The notes beneath the pieces were generated by a model. It made no database searches. It worked only from the letters and a program-made list of their open reading frames with translations, and had not been told where the DNA came from. 64,000 bases of DNA from assembly GCA_947259075.1 (NCBI GenBank), contig CAMYKQ010000059.1, forward strand, positions 1 to 64,000, in the 5' to 3' direction. A program made the position numbers and the translations under genes. Positions 37,155-50,900 of this stretch are shown here, one piece after another (position 1 is the stretch's first letter; the number at the start of each line of letters is the position of its first letter). The DNA is from an uncultured Gammaproteobacteria bacterium (GTDB lineage: Bacteria > Pseudomonadota > Gammaproteobacteria > DRLM01).

Positions 37155-37535
37155 TCAGATCCACGAATCTTCGGAGTAAACTCCGTTCACGTGTTCTTGG
37201 GGTTTCAAGGCGCGCGTCCGGTAGCCTGGATCGGAATGGGGGTGACGGCCCAAGGCTGCCTTCGCCTCATACGTAAAGCTTCCACACCGGCTCCGTTCGG
37301 AGACGCCACAAGTATGACCCCGAAACAGGGCATAAACCGGATCCCAACCCATCATACCGGTGAGCAGCAGGTAGAAGGCAAACACCGTCGCCGCAAACTC
37401 CCAGGTAATCGGCGTGACGTACGCCATGGCGATGATGATCGGCACGGTTAACAACAGCCCGGCAACCACCCGTAAGGAACGGTCAATTACGCCCATATTC
37501 TCCTGTATGGCAAGTTTTTGTCTCAGACGTTTCAT
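37155..37535 (-). CDS. DUF2892 inner-membrane protein (YgaP-like) with C-terminal extension
   Basis: A 126-residue protein. Residues 10-70 contain the DUF2892 pattern: ENMGVIDRSLRVVAG, two membrane segments (VVAGLLLTVPIIIAMAYV and FAATVFAFYLLLTGMMGW) and DPVYALFRGHTC. Usual DUF2892 proteins end there; here about 50 additional residues follow with no recognised fold. GGAGGT seven bases upstream of ATG 37535 fixes the start; a GTG at 37544 is less likely. Function unknown; in YgaP the domain is a membrane anchor beside rhodanese. Confidence 0.85.
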   Translation of the reverse strand: MKRLRQKLAIQENMGVIDRSLRVVAGLLLTVPIIIAMAYVTPITWEFAATVFAFYLLLTGMMGWDPVYALFRGHTCGVSERSRCGSFTYEAKAALGRHPHSDPGYRTRALKPQEHVNGVYSEDSWI

Positions 37536-37847
37536 TGTTCTCACCTCCTTACTACAGTTTGGTTATACGCTTTCATTCACGGCTTTATTAGAATCCCAGT
37601 GGCTTTTTCTCTCAGTGATAAGGTCACTATGACTCGCTAATTTTCAGAGGCGGCGCACGTAAAAAACGCTTGTATTGATCCACGGAAAATCAAAAAAATA
37701 CACTGTAGCGCGAGCCCCGCGCGGCAGCGGCATCCTGCTTGTCATAGAACAACGCGACGGCATCATCAGCCCCCATCGCCCATGGCGCGAGCCGCACATC
37801 AACAGCTAAAGCTCCCACCGATGCCTTAAATCACATAGAATCACCTC
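37536..37847. other. Gene-free stretch between DUF2892 and zntB-like genes
   Basis: About 310 bases between divergent genes. It is AT-rich near 37560-37720 and should hold two promoters. No terminator, tRNA or small coding frame was supported. Confidence 0.5.
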
Positions 37848-38825
37848 ATGAACGAACAGACGGGTTTCATCGCGGGTTATATCCTCGACCGCCAAGGCGG
37901 TGGCCGTAGCATCACTTGGCACCAAGCGCTGGAGTGGACGCCCGCGGACGACGGCTTACTGTGGCTGCATCTCGATTACACCGCACCGCAGAACCGCACA
38001 TGGATCGCTGAAGGCGCCGGCTTGAACGCCATCGTCTCCGCCGCCCTGCTCGCGGAGGAAACCCGGCCGCGCAGCGTCACCGAGCACGACAATCTCCTTA
38101 TCACCATGCGCGGCGTGAATCTCAATCCCGGCGCCGACCCGGAAGACATGGTCTCCATCCGCATCTGGCTTGAAGAAAATAGAATCATCACCCTGCGCCA
38201 CCGGCGCATCCTCGCGGTGGACGATTTGCGCCAGGCCATCGAGGAAAACCGTGGACCACGCACCACGGGGCAACTCGTGGTCTTCCTCGCGGACTGCCTG
38301 GCCGCGCGCATAGCGACGGTGATCCACAATATCGACGAAGAGGTGGATGATCTCGAAGACGCGGTACTCACCGAGCAAAGCCAATCCTTGCGCGGCAAAC
38401 TCGCCACCTTGCGGCGGCAGACCATCGCCATTCGCCGCTACCTCGTACCGCAACGTGAATTGCTATCACGCCTGCAAAATGAGCGCACGCCCCTGCTCGA
38501 CGACACGGATCGCGCCCGCGTGCGCGAGACCGCCGACCGCACCACGCGCTACATCGAAGACCTCGACTCCGCGCGCGAACGCGCGGCCGTCACTCAAGAA
38601 GAACTCTCCAGCCGTCTCTCGGAGCAGATGAACAGCAAGATGTATTTACTCTCCATCGTCGCCGCGGTGTTTCTGCCCTTGGGGTTTCTCACCGGCTTGC
38701 TCGGCATCAACGTCGGCGGCATCCCCGGCGCCGATAATCCCTGGGGCTTCGCCTTAGTAAGCGTCATCCTCATCGTCGTGGTGAGTCTGCAACTCTGGTT
38801 GTTTAGAAAAAAGCACTGGTTTTAA
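37848..38825 (+). CDS. zntB: Zinc transporter ZntB-like (CorA family)
   Basis: A 325-residue CorA-superfamily channel. The N-terminal 260 residues are soluble cytoplasmic domain with long helices (about 145-255). Two membrane segments near the C-terminus (MYLLSIVAAVFLPLGFLTGLLG and GFALVSVILIVVVSLQLWLF) flank the selectivity motif GINVGG, the ZntB form of the CorA GMN motif. ZntB mediates zinc movement coupled to protons. It begins without a clear ribosome site. Confidence 0.9.
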   Translation: MNEQTGFIAGYILDRQGGGRSITWHQALEWTPADDGLLWLHLDYTAPQNRTWIAEGAGLNAIVSAALLAEETRPRSVTEHDNLLITMRGVNLNPGADPEDMVSIRIWLEENRIITLRHRRILAVDDLRQAIEENRGPRTTGQLVVFLADCLAARIATVIHNIDEEVDDLEDAVLTEQSQSLRGKLATLRRQTIAIRRYLVPQRELLSRLQNERTPLLDDTDRARVRETADRTTRYIEDLDSARERAAVTQEELSSRLSEQMNSKMYLLSIVAAVFLPLGFLTGLLGINVGGIPGADNPWGFALVSVILIVVVSLQLWLFRKKHWF

Positions 38826-38958
38826 TGCGGCCATTCATGTGGCGTGATCCCGCTCGCCAAACAGCGGCGAGGTTTCTTGCTTCATGATGTGACGTCAGAC
38901 TCTCCACGGCGTATGATTTTAAAAGGATAGGATTCAAAGCTAGCGGATCAAGCACGGC

Positions 38959-41688
<2,730 letters not shown>

Positions 41689-41707
41689 TTTCAGCGGTGC
41701 GCGGCAC

Positions 41708-42768
41708 TCACAACATATCTTCCTCTTCCTCCATCGAGACCGCGCCTTGATGCTCATTCTGAAACGCCTCGACCTGCGCCGCGACTTCGCCGGGGTGATC
41801 GAAGCGCGCGATGTGGAACAGCGCGTCCCCCGCATTGGCCAGCGGCAAATTCATCCGGCCAATCACGATGCCATTGACCGGCGCCAAGATGGGCGCCTCG
41901 CGCTCACCGAAGGGATCGGCCACCACACCCAACACGTCGCCCTTACGCACGCGGAAACCCAAGGGACGGGTGGTGCGAAAGATGCCGCTTTCGGGGGAAC
42001 GCACCCAGCTGCTGGCACGCGCCAATACCGGCTCGGCGAATTTACGCGGCAAAGATTTTCTGGGTGGCAACATATTCAAGGCGCGCATCACATCCACCAC
42101 GCCGCGCACACCGGCGCTGATCGCGAGCTCATCAAAACGCAGCGCCTCGCCACCCTCGTAAAGCAACATGGGGATGCCCTCTTCCGCGGCCACTTGACGC
42201 AGTGAACCGTCGCGTATCGCGGCGTTGAGCAACACCGGCACCTGAAAGTGGCGCGCCAGCCGCGCGGTTTCTTCGTCGTCGAGATTCGCGCGGATCTGCG
42301 GCAGATTGCTGCGATGCAAGGCGCCGGTATGCAGGTCGATGCCGTGCGTGGCGTTTTTAACGATCACCTCCATGAATAGATGCGCCAGCCGCGCGGTGAG
42401 CGAGCCCTCCGGCGAACCGGGAAAGCTGCGGTTCAAATCGCGCCGGTCGGGCAAATAACGTGAGTGATGGATGAAGCCATGGACATTCACTACGGGGATC
42501 GCCAGCAGCACCCCGCGCAAACGTTTTAAGATAGGCAGTCGCAGCACGCGGCGGATGATCTCCACGCCGTTGATCTCGTCACCGTGTACCGCCGCGGAGA
42601 GAAACAAGCGCGGCCCAGTCCGTCTGCCGTTAATCACATGCACCGGCATGGTGATCTCGCTGTGGGTGTAGAGCCGCGCCACGCGCAGATCGACGGTCAC
42701 CCGCGAACCGGGCGCCACCGTGGTTTTATTGAAGAGGAACGCTTCGCCCTTCTTCGGTTCCACTGAGC

Positions 42769-42772
<4 letters not shown>
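41708..42772 (-). CDS. Succinylglutamate desuccinylase/aspartoacylase-family protein
   Basis: A 354-residue M14-like zinc hydrolase. Ligands are seen in [11 protein letters not shown] (His, Glu) and in [18 protein letters not shown]-like contexts and LYEGGE with the catalytic Glu match the family. A C-terminal beta domain (about 270-340) is present. It overlaps rimK by four bases and is the third gene of a retropepsin-like/RimK/aspartoacylase-like set. It might remove residues that RimK adds, or process another amino-acid conjugate; this is inference. Confidence 0.88.
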
Positions 42773-43674
<902 letters not shown>

Positions 43675-43726
43675 AACTCACCTCAAATTCCTGTCCGTGG
43701 CCCCGAGTATGGCGGCATGAATAAAA

Positions 43727-44206
43727 TCAGCGTCGATCACGCAAACGCTTGCGAATAAATGCCGGCGTTTCCCGGCTGAGATAGGATGCATCCGGGTTGA
43801 CCAGATAACGCCCTTGCAGCGCGGTGCGCCCCAGCAACATGCGAAAACCCATGTTGTCGCGGTTGGTCAGCGTCATTTCGATCGGCCAGCGCGCCCCGCC
43901 CACTTCCACCGTAGTCATGATGACCACGCGCATTTCCCGATGCCCGCCCGAATCCGTCACCCAACGTTGATCGAGCACCGGGGCGACGCCATTGACTTCG
44001 ATGTCCCGGCGGCGCTGAAAGGGGTGCACGCTAAAACGCACCATGAGCGCACCCGCTTCGCGAAAGGTCTCCACTTGAAAGGCGTGCAGGGCCGAGGTAC
44101 GTGCGCCGGTGTCGATCTTGGCCTTGATGGTGTCTATGGCCAGGTCGGGCAAACCCAGCCATTCACGCCAGCCAAGCAGCTTCGATGTTTTTTCTGCATC
44201 CGTCAT
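43727..44206 (-). CDS. RimB/DUF785 retropepsin-like protein (ATP-dependent zinc protease family)
   Basis: A 159-residue protein with the aspartic-protease-like fold of DUF785. The active-site motif is [15 protein letters not shown] (Asp-Thr-Gly). The second half has [15 protein letters not shown]. No signal peptide is present. Paired with rimK in many gammaproteobacteria (rimB in Pseudomonas rimABK), where it works together with RimK on ribosomal protein S6 modification. First gene of the three-gene set. Confidence 0.88.
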   Translation of the reverse strand: MTDAEKTSKLLGWREWLGLPDLAIDTIKAKIDTGARTSALHAFQVETFREAGALMVRFSVHPFQRRRDIEVNGVAPVLDQRWVTDSGGHREMRVVIMTTVEVGGARWPIEMTLTNRDNMGFRMLLGRTALQGRYLVNPDASYLSRETPAFIRKRLRDRR

Positions 44207-44434
44207 TGGCTTGCTTGACTATTGCTCCCATTGGAGACGTGACATTAATCACGCGCTTGCACCCCTACTGTTGAAACTACCAAAAAGCAGCGCGCGCCGC
44301 AAAGACCGTGTGAAATGCGCCCCCAAGCCTTGAGATATGACTAGGATCGGGCATCACCCGGCATGGGTAGTCGAATTATTGCACAATACCTTTGCACAAG
44401 CGCGCCACTCCCAGCGAAGATAACGGCCGCCGCT

Positions 44435-46090
44435 TTATTGCCGGGCATAGTAGGCCGCGATCGCCTGCATCTCCACCAAGCGCAGCACGTCGCTCATAGC
44501 GTGCATCGCGGAACTTACGCGGGTACCGTTTTTATAGGCCTGCAAGGCATTCAACAAATAGACTTCAGCTTGTCCGGCAAGGCGCGGTTTGGCGGGATCG
44601 CGGCTATAACCGCGCTCGCCGTGGCAGCGGTCGCATTTCTGCGCCAAAATCTCGGGCGCTTCGAAGGCCTTCACCTCGAGTTGCGGTGCTGGTTGCGCGG
44701 CAAAGTAGGCGGCGAGGTCCTCGCGCGCTTGCGGGCTCAATTCTTTCACCGCATTTTGCATTTCCTCCAGTTCGCGCTCGCCGCCTGCATAGGCTTGCAT
44801 CGCCTTGGCGAAATAAAGCGCATCCTGCCCGGCGAGGCTGGGCGTGCCCGCCGCCGTACTGACACCGCGCTCGCCATGGCAACCGCTGCAGGCGACGCTC
44901 AACACCTCACCCGCCGCCGCATCGCCGGTGCGCGCCGGCGCAACGGGGCTGGGTGTTTGTCCCGCGAAATAAAAGCTGAGCTTCTCGATATCCGCATCAC
45001 TGAGATACGCCACCAGCAGATTCATCATCGCGTGTTTGCGCTCACCATCACGGTAGGCCTTGATGGCGCTCGCGAGATACACTGGGTGCAGGCCGGCCAG
45101 GGCCGGCACGCCGCGCAAGGCCGGCTCACCGGCGCCGCCATGGCAGGCGCTGCAACTTGAGGCGATACGCTCGGCCTCGCCGAGGGGGTCGAACCCCCCC
45201 GCCGTGGAAAACAATAACGGCGGCTGACTGGCGTAATAAGCGGCCAGTTCGCGCGCCTGCTTGTCGCTGAGGCCAGCGACCGCCTGCCGCATCAAATCGT
45301 GGCGGCGCAGTCCGTCACGATAGGCCGTGACGGCTTGGAATAGATACTCGGCGTTGTGCCCCGCGAGACTGGGCATGGCCGGATGCGGCGTGCTCCCCGT
45401 ACGGCCATGACAACCGGCGCAACGCGCCGCCAAGACCTTGCCCGCCGCCGCGCCGCCTTGTGAAGGCACCGTGGATTTCACGCGCCGCTGCGCGGCGAAA
45501 TACGCGGCGATGGCCTCAGTCGTCTTGGCGTCCAGCGCATGTTTGAAAAAGCCCATCACCGGATCGCGGCGCTTGCCGCTGAAATAGTCATGCAGGGCCG
45601 ATTCGATGTACGGCCGCGGCAAGCCGGCGAGGCTGGGCGTGGCCGCGCGCGTACTGTTGCCGTCCGCGCCATGGCAAGACTGGCAGGCCTTGGAAGCCGC
45701 CTTTCCTTCGGCCAGCAGTTTGTCATCCCTAGGCCGCGCCGCCTTCCACGGACTCGTTAAACCGGCGTAATAGCCGGCGACGGCCTTGATCTCCACTTCG
45801 TTGAGTGCCGCGACGGCGGTCTTCATTGCTTCATGATCGCGATCACCTTTGGCGTAGGCACGCAGCGCGTTGAGTAAATACTCGGCAGGCTGTCCCGCGA
45901 TGAAAGGCGCGCCGCCGCGCGCGTTGACTCCATCACCGCCATGACAAGCGAAGCAGCTTGCGGCCACGCGCTTGCCCAGCGTCACATCCGGCGCCGCCAC
46001 CGGCGCGGCGATGGCAGGCGGCGGCGCATCACGGTCACAGCCCAAGAGCATCAGCGCCAGAAAAACCCAAAATCCGAGGCAGCGTTTCAT
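44435..46090 (-). CDS. Six-heme c-type cytochrome lipoprotein (tandem c4-like domains)
   Basis: A 551-residue lipoprotein: signal MKRCLGFWVFLALMLLGC with lipobox LLGC. Six c-type domains of about 85-90 residues each have CFACH, CQSCH, CAGCH, CSACH, CSGCH and CDRCH. Each unit ends with an AxYYA/AAYFA motif, and the axial Met lies in HxxM contexts. Two-domain cytochrome c4 is the family prototype, so this is a triplicated c4-like chain. AGGAGTGAAGAAT supports ATG 46090; a GTG nine bases upstream overlaps the ribosome site. An electron wire anchored in the outer membrane or periplasmic membrane face is inferred; the terminal acceptor is unknown. Confidence 0.93.
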   Translation of the reverse strand: MKRCLGFWVFLALMLLGCDRDAPPPAIAAPVAAPDVTLGKRVAASCFACHGGDGVNARGGAPFIAGQPAEYLLNALRAYAKGDRDHEAMKTAVAALNEVEIKAVAGYYAGLTSPWKAARPRDDKLLAEGKAASKACQSCHGADGNSTRAATPSLAGLPRPYIESALHDYFSGKRRDPVMGFFKHALDAKTTEAIAAYFAAQRRVKSTVPSQGGAAAGKVLAARCAGCHGRTGSTPHPAMPSLAGHNAEYLFQAVTAYRDGLRRHDLMRQAVAGLSDKQARELAAYYASQPPLLFSTAGGFDPLGEAERIASSCSACHGGAGEPALRGVPALAGLHPVYLASAIKAYRDGERKHAMMNLLVAYLSDADIEKLSFYFAGQTPSPVAPARTGDAAAGEVLSVACSGCHGERGVSTAAGTPSLAGQDALYFAKAMQAYAGGERELEEMQNAVKELSPQAREDLAAYFAAQPAPQLEVKAFEAPEILAQKCDRCHGERGYSRDPAKPRLAGQAEVYLLNALQAYKNGTRVSSAMHAMSDVLRLVEMQAIAAYYARQ

Positions 46091-46099
46091 ATTCTTCAC

Positions 46100-46768
46100 T
46101 CCTTATCCCGCCCGGCCTCGCTCACATTCGCCTTCCCTCACCGCAGGTTCAACCGCGGGCGAGCACCATTCATCCATAAAAACGGAGGCGCGTACGCTGA
46201 AGCATGGATTCATCTCTCGCGGAAACGAGGCGTGCCTCATAGTGGCGAGGCGGTATTCTTGGCCGCGGCGCGGCTGGAATGAGCCGGACGGCTATGAACT
46301 GCATCACGTATGACGCGACTCATAAAAAAGCCGCATGCCTCATTCGCGGCGTGCGGGTTCACGGCACCCGCACTGAAAAGAGAAGTGAACTCCGTAGACC
46401 GGGGCAGCCGCGGGGTGAATAAATGACCATGCCGCCAACTCACACAACACCCCTAATATTTGAACTGTACATCTCGCCCGCAAACCCAGATAAGCACGGT
46501 ACAACCCTACTCCTATTACACCCTCTCCGGCAATTACAAAACCTCCGTTTATTAAACGGCGTTTCGGCTAAAACCAAGCATAATCTTAGTAGACAGCCAT
46601 AGCGATATGGCGCCGCCTTTTTGCCCAACGGTGTCGCGGCCGGACTGCGGCCGCCCGCGGCGGCCGACGGGGCAGGCTGCTCACCCTGATTTTTGCACCA
46701 GACCAACTGACGCGCGCCATCCATTCGATGTCTGCGCTATAGTATGAAAGGAAAAACAAGGTGACATC
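46100..46768. other. Long gene-free stretch upstream of the cytochrome and the M20 gene
   Basis: About 670 bases between divergent genes. It holds two hairpins with a U-tract on the minus strand (46324-46373), a palindrome CCGTTTA/TAAACGG near 46544-46558 and a palindrome GCCATA-GCGA-TATGGC near 46596-46611. Open frames here have no coding character. An unannotated minus-strand RNA is likely to end at 46324. Confidence 0.6.
46324..46373 (-). terminator. Tandem stem-loops ending in a U-tract, with no gene upstream
   Basis: On the minus strand GTGCGGGT/ACCCGCAC (46351-46358/46366-46373) is followed by GCCGC/GCGGC (46330-46334/46346-46350) and TTTTTT (46324-46329), a textbook terminator. It sits about 230 bases upstream of the six-heme cytochrome start and no minus-strand gene precedes it. 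It may end a small RNA or act as a leader attenuator. Confidence 0.7.
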
Positions 46769-47938
46769 ATGTCCGAAACGCAAGACCGGATGGATTCCAT
46801 GACCGCGCTGTTGCGCGAACTGGTATCGCACCCCAGCCGCACCGGCGAGGACAGTTGCGACGCCCTGTTGCGCGCCGTGGCCGATTGGCTAGCCCGTCAT
46901 GGCATCGAGGCGCAATGGCTGCGCGACGCCGGGGGTCGCGTGCTGGCGCTGTGCGGCGAAGTGCGCGGCGCGCGGCCCGGCCCGTTTTATTTATTCAACG
47001 CCCCCGCCGACACCGCGCCCTTCGGTGACCGCGCCGCGTGGACGCATCCGCCGCAGCGGCCCACTCTCGACGACGGCTGGCTCTACGGGCGCGGCAGCGC
47101 CGATAGCAAGGCGGGCATCGCCGTGTTCTGTCACGTCATCGCCGCGCTGGCGCCGCGCCGCGCCGCCTTGTCGGGCACGCTCGGTTTTGTCTTCGATGCC
47201 GAAGAACACTCCGGCACCTTCGCCGGCATCCGCTGCTATTTGGAAAGCCGCGGCGGCGAATCCATCAGCGGCGTGATGATCGGCTACCCCGGCAACGACC
47301 GCGTGGTGACGGGCGCGCGAGGATTTTTACGGGCGCGAGTGCAGCTGCATGGCGTGGCCGCCCATTCCGGTTCGTCCAGCGGCGGCGGCATCAACGCCAT
47401 CGACCGCGCCCGCGCATTAATGAATCACATCACCGCCGCCCCGCTCCCGGGCGCCGACGGGCAATTTCCGCTGCCACCCAAAGTAACTATTACCGGCATA
47501 CGCGGCGGCGGCAGTTTTACGCTCATTCCCGATCGCTGCGAGCTGGACATCGACCTGCGGCTCACGCCGCGTTTCGATCAAGCCGCGGCACGGCATTGGC
47601 TAACACAATTAACCGTGGCACTCGACACGGACAGCGGCGCGCCGTCCACGCGCATCGACTGGCAATTAGGCTGGCCCGCGTATCAACTCCCGGCGCGACA
47701 CCCCATGGTGAACGCGCTGCAAGCAGCGGCGCGCGAGGCCTTCGGGCGCGACTTACCGGCCGCGGTTGTCGGCCCATCGAGCATCGCCAATCTGCTCGCG
47801 ACGCACGGCATCCCCGCCACCGCCGGGCTGGGCGTCAGCTGTCGCAACATCCACGCCCCGGATGAAGGCGTGGAACTGGCGACGCTGGAACCGGCGTATC
47901 AAACTTATTTGGGCGCGGTGTCGCGCCTCTTGCAATAG
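46769..47938 (+). CDS. M20-family peptidase-like protein lacking the first metal-binding His
   Basis: A 389-residue protein with the M20/ArgE-DapE fold. Motif 2 is LYGRGSADSKAG (bridging Asp) and motif 3 FDAEEHSG (catalytic and metal Glu). The dimerisation domain has HGVAAHSGSSSGGGINAI and the C-terminal His lies in NIHAPDEG. Motif 1, normally HxD, reads NAPADTAP, so the His metal ligand is Pro here while Asp is kept. Single-metal or altered activity is inferred. AAGGTGACATC supports ATG 46769. It precedes the patatin gene by 28 bases, an operon. Confidence 0.88.
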   Translation: MSETQDRMDSMTALLRELVSHPSRTGEDSCDALLRAVADWLARHGIEAQWLRDAGGRVLALCGEVRGARPGPFYLFNAPADTAPFGDRAAWTHPPQRPTLDDGWLYGRGSADSKAGIAVFCHVIAALAPRRAALSGTLGFVFDAEEHSGTFAGIRCYLESRGGESISGVMIGYPGNDRVVTGARGFLRARVQLHGVAAHSGSSSGGGINAIDRARALMNHITAAPLPGADGQFPLPPKVTITGIRGGGSFTLIPDRCELDIDLRLTPRFDQAAARHWLTQLTVALDTDSGAPSTRIDWQLGWPAYQLPARHPMVNALQAAAREAFGRDLPAAVVGPSSIANLLATHGIPATAGLGVSCRNIHAPDEGVELATLEPAYQTYLGAVSRLLQ

Positions 47939-47966
47939 ACTGGCTCAAGAACCAGGGAGAACAGCC

Positions 47967-50900
47967 ATGACGGACCTCAAGGATTTTGCCCACGGCACCG
48001 ACCGCTTCCACACTCAAGAATTACGCATCGCCCTGGTGATGAACGGCGGCGTCAGCCTCGCGGTATGGATAGGCGGCGTCAGTCATGAGATCAACCGGCT
48101 GGTGCGCGGTGAATCGCTCTACCACAAACTCTGCGATGCCTTGGCGGTAAAACCGCGAGTGGACGTCATCAGCGGCACCAGCGCCGGCGGCATCAACGGC
48201 GGCCTGCTCGCCTTGGCGCTCAGTCAAAACACCTCGCTCGATCCCTTGCGTAACATCTGGCTGGAACAAGGCGACATCTTAAATCTATTACGCAAACCGA
48301 CGGACAGCGATCCAACCTCGCTTTTGGATGGCGGCTATTTTTACAAGGCGATGCTGAAAGGTTTCAACGAGGTCGCGAATCAAAGCGGAAAATCGTTTCA
48401 AGACGCCGCAAGCGTACCCATCGAACTGACCCTCACCACCACGGTGCTGTGCGGCGAGGTCCGCGATTTCCCCGACGATCTCGGCACCATCATCCGCGAC
48501 GTGACCCATCGCGGCCTGATGAAATTCAAACGCGGGCCGGATATCGACGGCGATCCCTTCGCCGCAACGGACATCGTGCGCAAACTCGCGACCGCCGCCC
48601 GCGCCACCGCCTCGTTTCCCGGCGCCTTCGAACCCTTCTTCCTCCCCAGCCCGGAAAACAAAGGCGTCACCGCCGGGGGCGAGGCCGTGGCCGACTTGAG
48701 CGCGCACGCCAATTTTCATCTTGATTGCTTCGTGGTGGACGGCGGCGTGCTCGACAACAACCCCCTCGAATCCGCACTCGATGCGGTATTCCGTCAGCGC
48801 GCCGAAGGGCAAGTGCGGCGAGTGCTCGCCTATGTCGTGCCCGACCCCGGCCAGATCGCCGATCCCAAACCGCAAAAAGCCGGCGAACTCCCAACCATGG
48901 CGCAAACCGTACTCGCGGCCTTGGTCAGCATTCCCCGCGTCGAATCCATCTCCGATCAACTGCGCGCAATCATGGCGCACAACCGCGCCATCACCGGCCG
49001 CCGTGACACCCGCGTCGTCATCGCCGAAATGCTGGGCTGGCACGCCGCGGAATCGATCGCGCAACAGGCCTTCGACGGTTACCGGAAATTTCGCGCGTCC
49101 AGCGCCGCGGAACACATCGCCGCCGCGCTCGCCAACGGCGCGGCACGTTGCCGCGATGCCGAAAATCGTCCCATCGCCATCGGCCGCCGCCGCCGCGAAC
49201 AACTCGCCAGCCAATTAGCGCAATTGGAACCCGTGCCGTGGATCCCCGCCGCGCTGGAGTTCAATCGCGAGCAGCGCGGCTGGGATTGGGGTTTGTTCAC
49301 CCTGGAAAACGTCACGTTGATACTCATGGATCTATTGCGCCGTGCCGTGCGTCTCGCGCCGGTGCGGCGCAGCGAGGCCAGCGCCGAACTGTGGCGGGGT
49401 TTGCATCAAGCACGGCGCAACGCCTTCAATTTGGTGACTGAACTCACTCAGCTGCGCCAGCTCGACCGGCGCCATTGGGAAACGCGCGGCGCCGCCCGCT
49501 GCACGGATTTGACTGAAGGGCTCGACGTCACGGCCACGCGCTCACTGCGCAGCGTCATGCAAGACGAGTTGCGAAGCTGGGCGATGATCTTCGAGCCCGC
49601 CTCCGCCCCGCTGCGCGCCGAAGGTGACGCGCGGCCGCCGCGCAGATTCAGTGAACTGGCCGGGCGCATCACGGACATCTTCGCCAACAGCGCGCCGCTG
49701 CTGCATTCATTGCTGGCGCGCCCGCCGTCACAACGCGATGCCGGACAATATGCGGAGTTACGCAAACTCATGGAATTTCTCCTCCCCGGCGCAAGCCTGG
49801 ACACGGACAGCTTGTGGCGGCGGCTGCTCGTGCTCGACGTGGTGCAATACACTTTCAATGGCGATCGCACCCAAGATCAATACCTCGAATTGATGCAAAT
49901 CAGCGCCAACACCCCCACCGCCTTCGGCGGTCCCAGCACCCTGGAAGAAAAACTCGCGGGGGTGCAGGTGGCGCACTTCGGCGCCTTTTACAAACGCTCA
50001 TGGCGTATCAATGATTGGATGTTCGGCCGCCTCGACGGCGCCGAGCGCCTCATGCGCATCGTGCTCGACCCCAGCCGCCTCGTGCGCCTGTTCGGCTGGG
50101 AAACAAGCGACAGCCGCCTACCCGAAAACGCCGTCGCCAGCGCATTGGACTTGCTGCACAGCTTGATGTTGGATGAGCTGCATCGCGAAGACGATCGCGC
50201 CTTATTGGAAAATGAATGGCAAGCGCGGCTTGAAGCCATGCGCACGGAACTGCGTTACCTCGCCGAACCCGCGCTGCCCATTCCCGAACAATTGCCCGAG
50301 TGCGCCGCCATGCTGGTCGCGCGCCTGCACCTCGACATCCTGCGCCAAGAATTACCACAACTCGCCGACGCGGTGGGCGACGATACCTTGCTGGGCACCG
50401 ACGCCAGCGGCAACGGCCCCCAATTCTTGCGCCGCTTTGAACGGCAGCTCTGCATCCCCGCCGCGGAAACCACGGTGGGCGCCGGTGAACGCCGGCGGCT
50501 GGCTGGACAATTGCCCGCCGAACAGATCGTGGAATTATTTAAAGAGGCCAAGGTCGGCGAGGAAAAACTGGCGCGGGAATACGGCAGCGACCGCTTCACC
50601 GTCACCGCCGCCCGCGCCGCCGCCGTCGCCAGCAATGCGCTGGCCGGTAAACACTCGGGATTAAAATTACTCCGCGGCGCCTTCGCCGCCATGCGCCTGC
50701 CTTTAATCACTCTCGACATCATCGTCAGCGGCCTGCTCAAAGGCGGCCGCACCACCATGGGCCTCTACGCCATGCTCATGGCCTCGGCCGTCACTATCTT
50801 GCTCGGCCAACTCCTGGCCGGCGCGCAATGGTCGAGCTGGGTGATAGGCGCGGCGCTGGTGATACTCATCGGCGGCGCCGTCGTGTTATTACGCCGCCAT

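Noticed and set aside
46440-46724. 94-residue open frame on the minus strand in the long gap before the cytochrome gene
   Set aside because: No ribosome site, no domain, and a composition biased by GC content; a non-coding RNA fits better.
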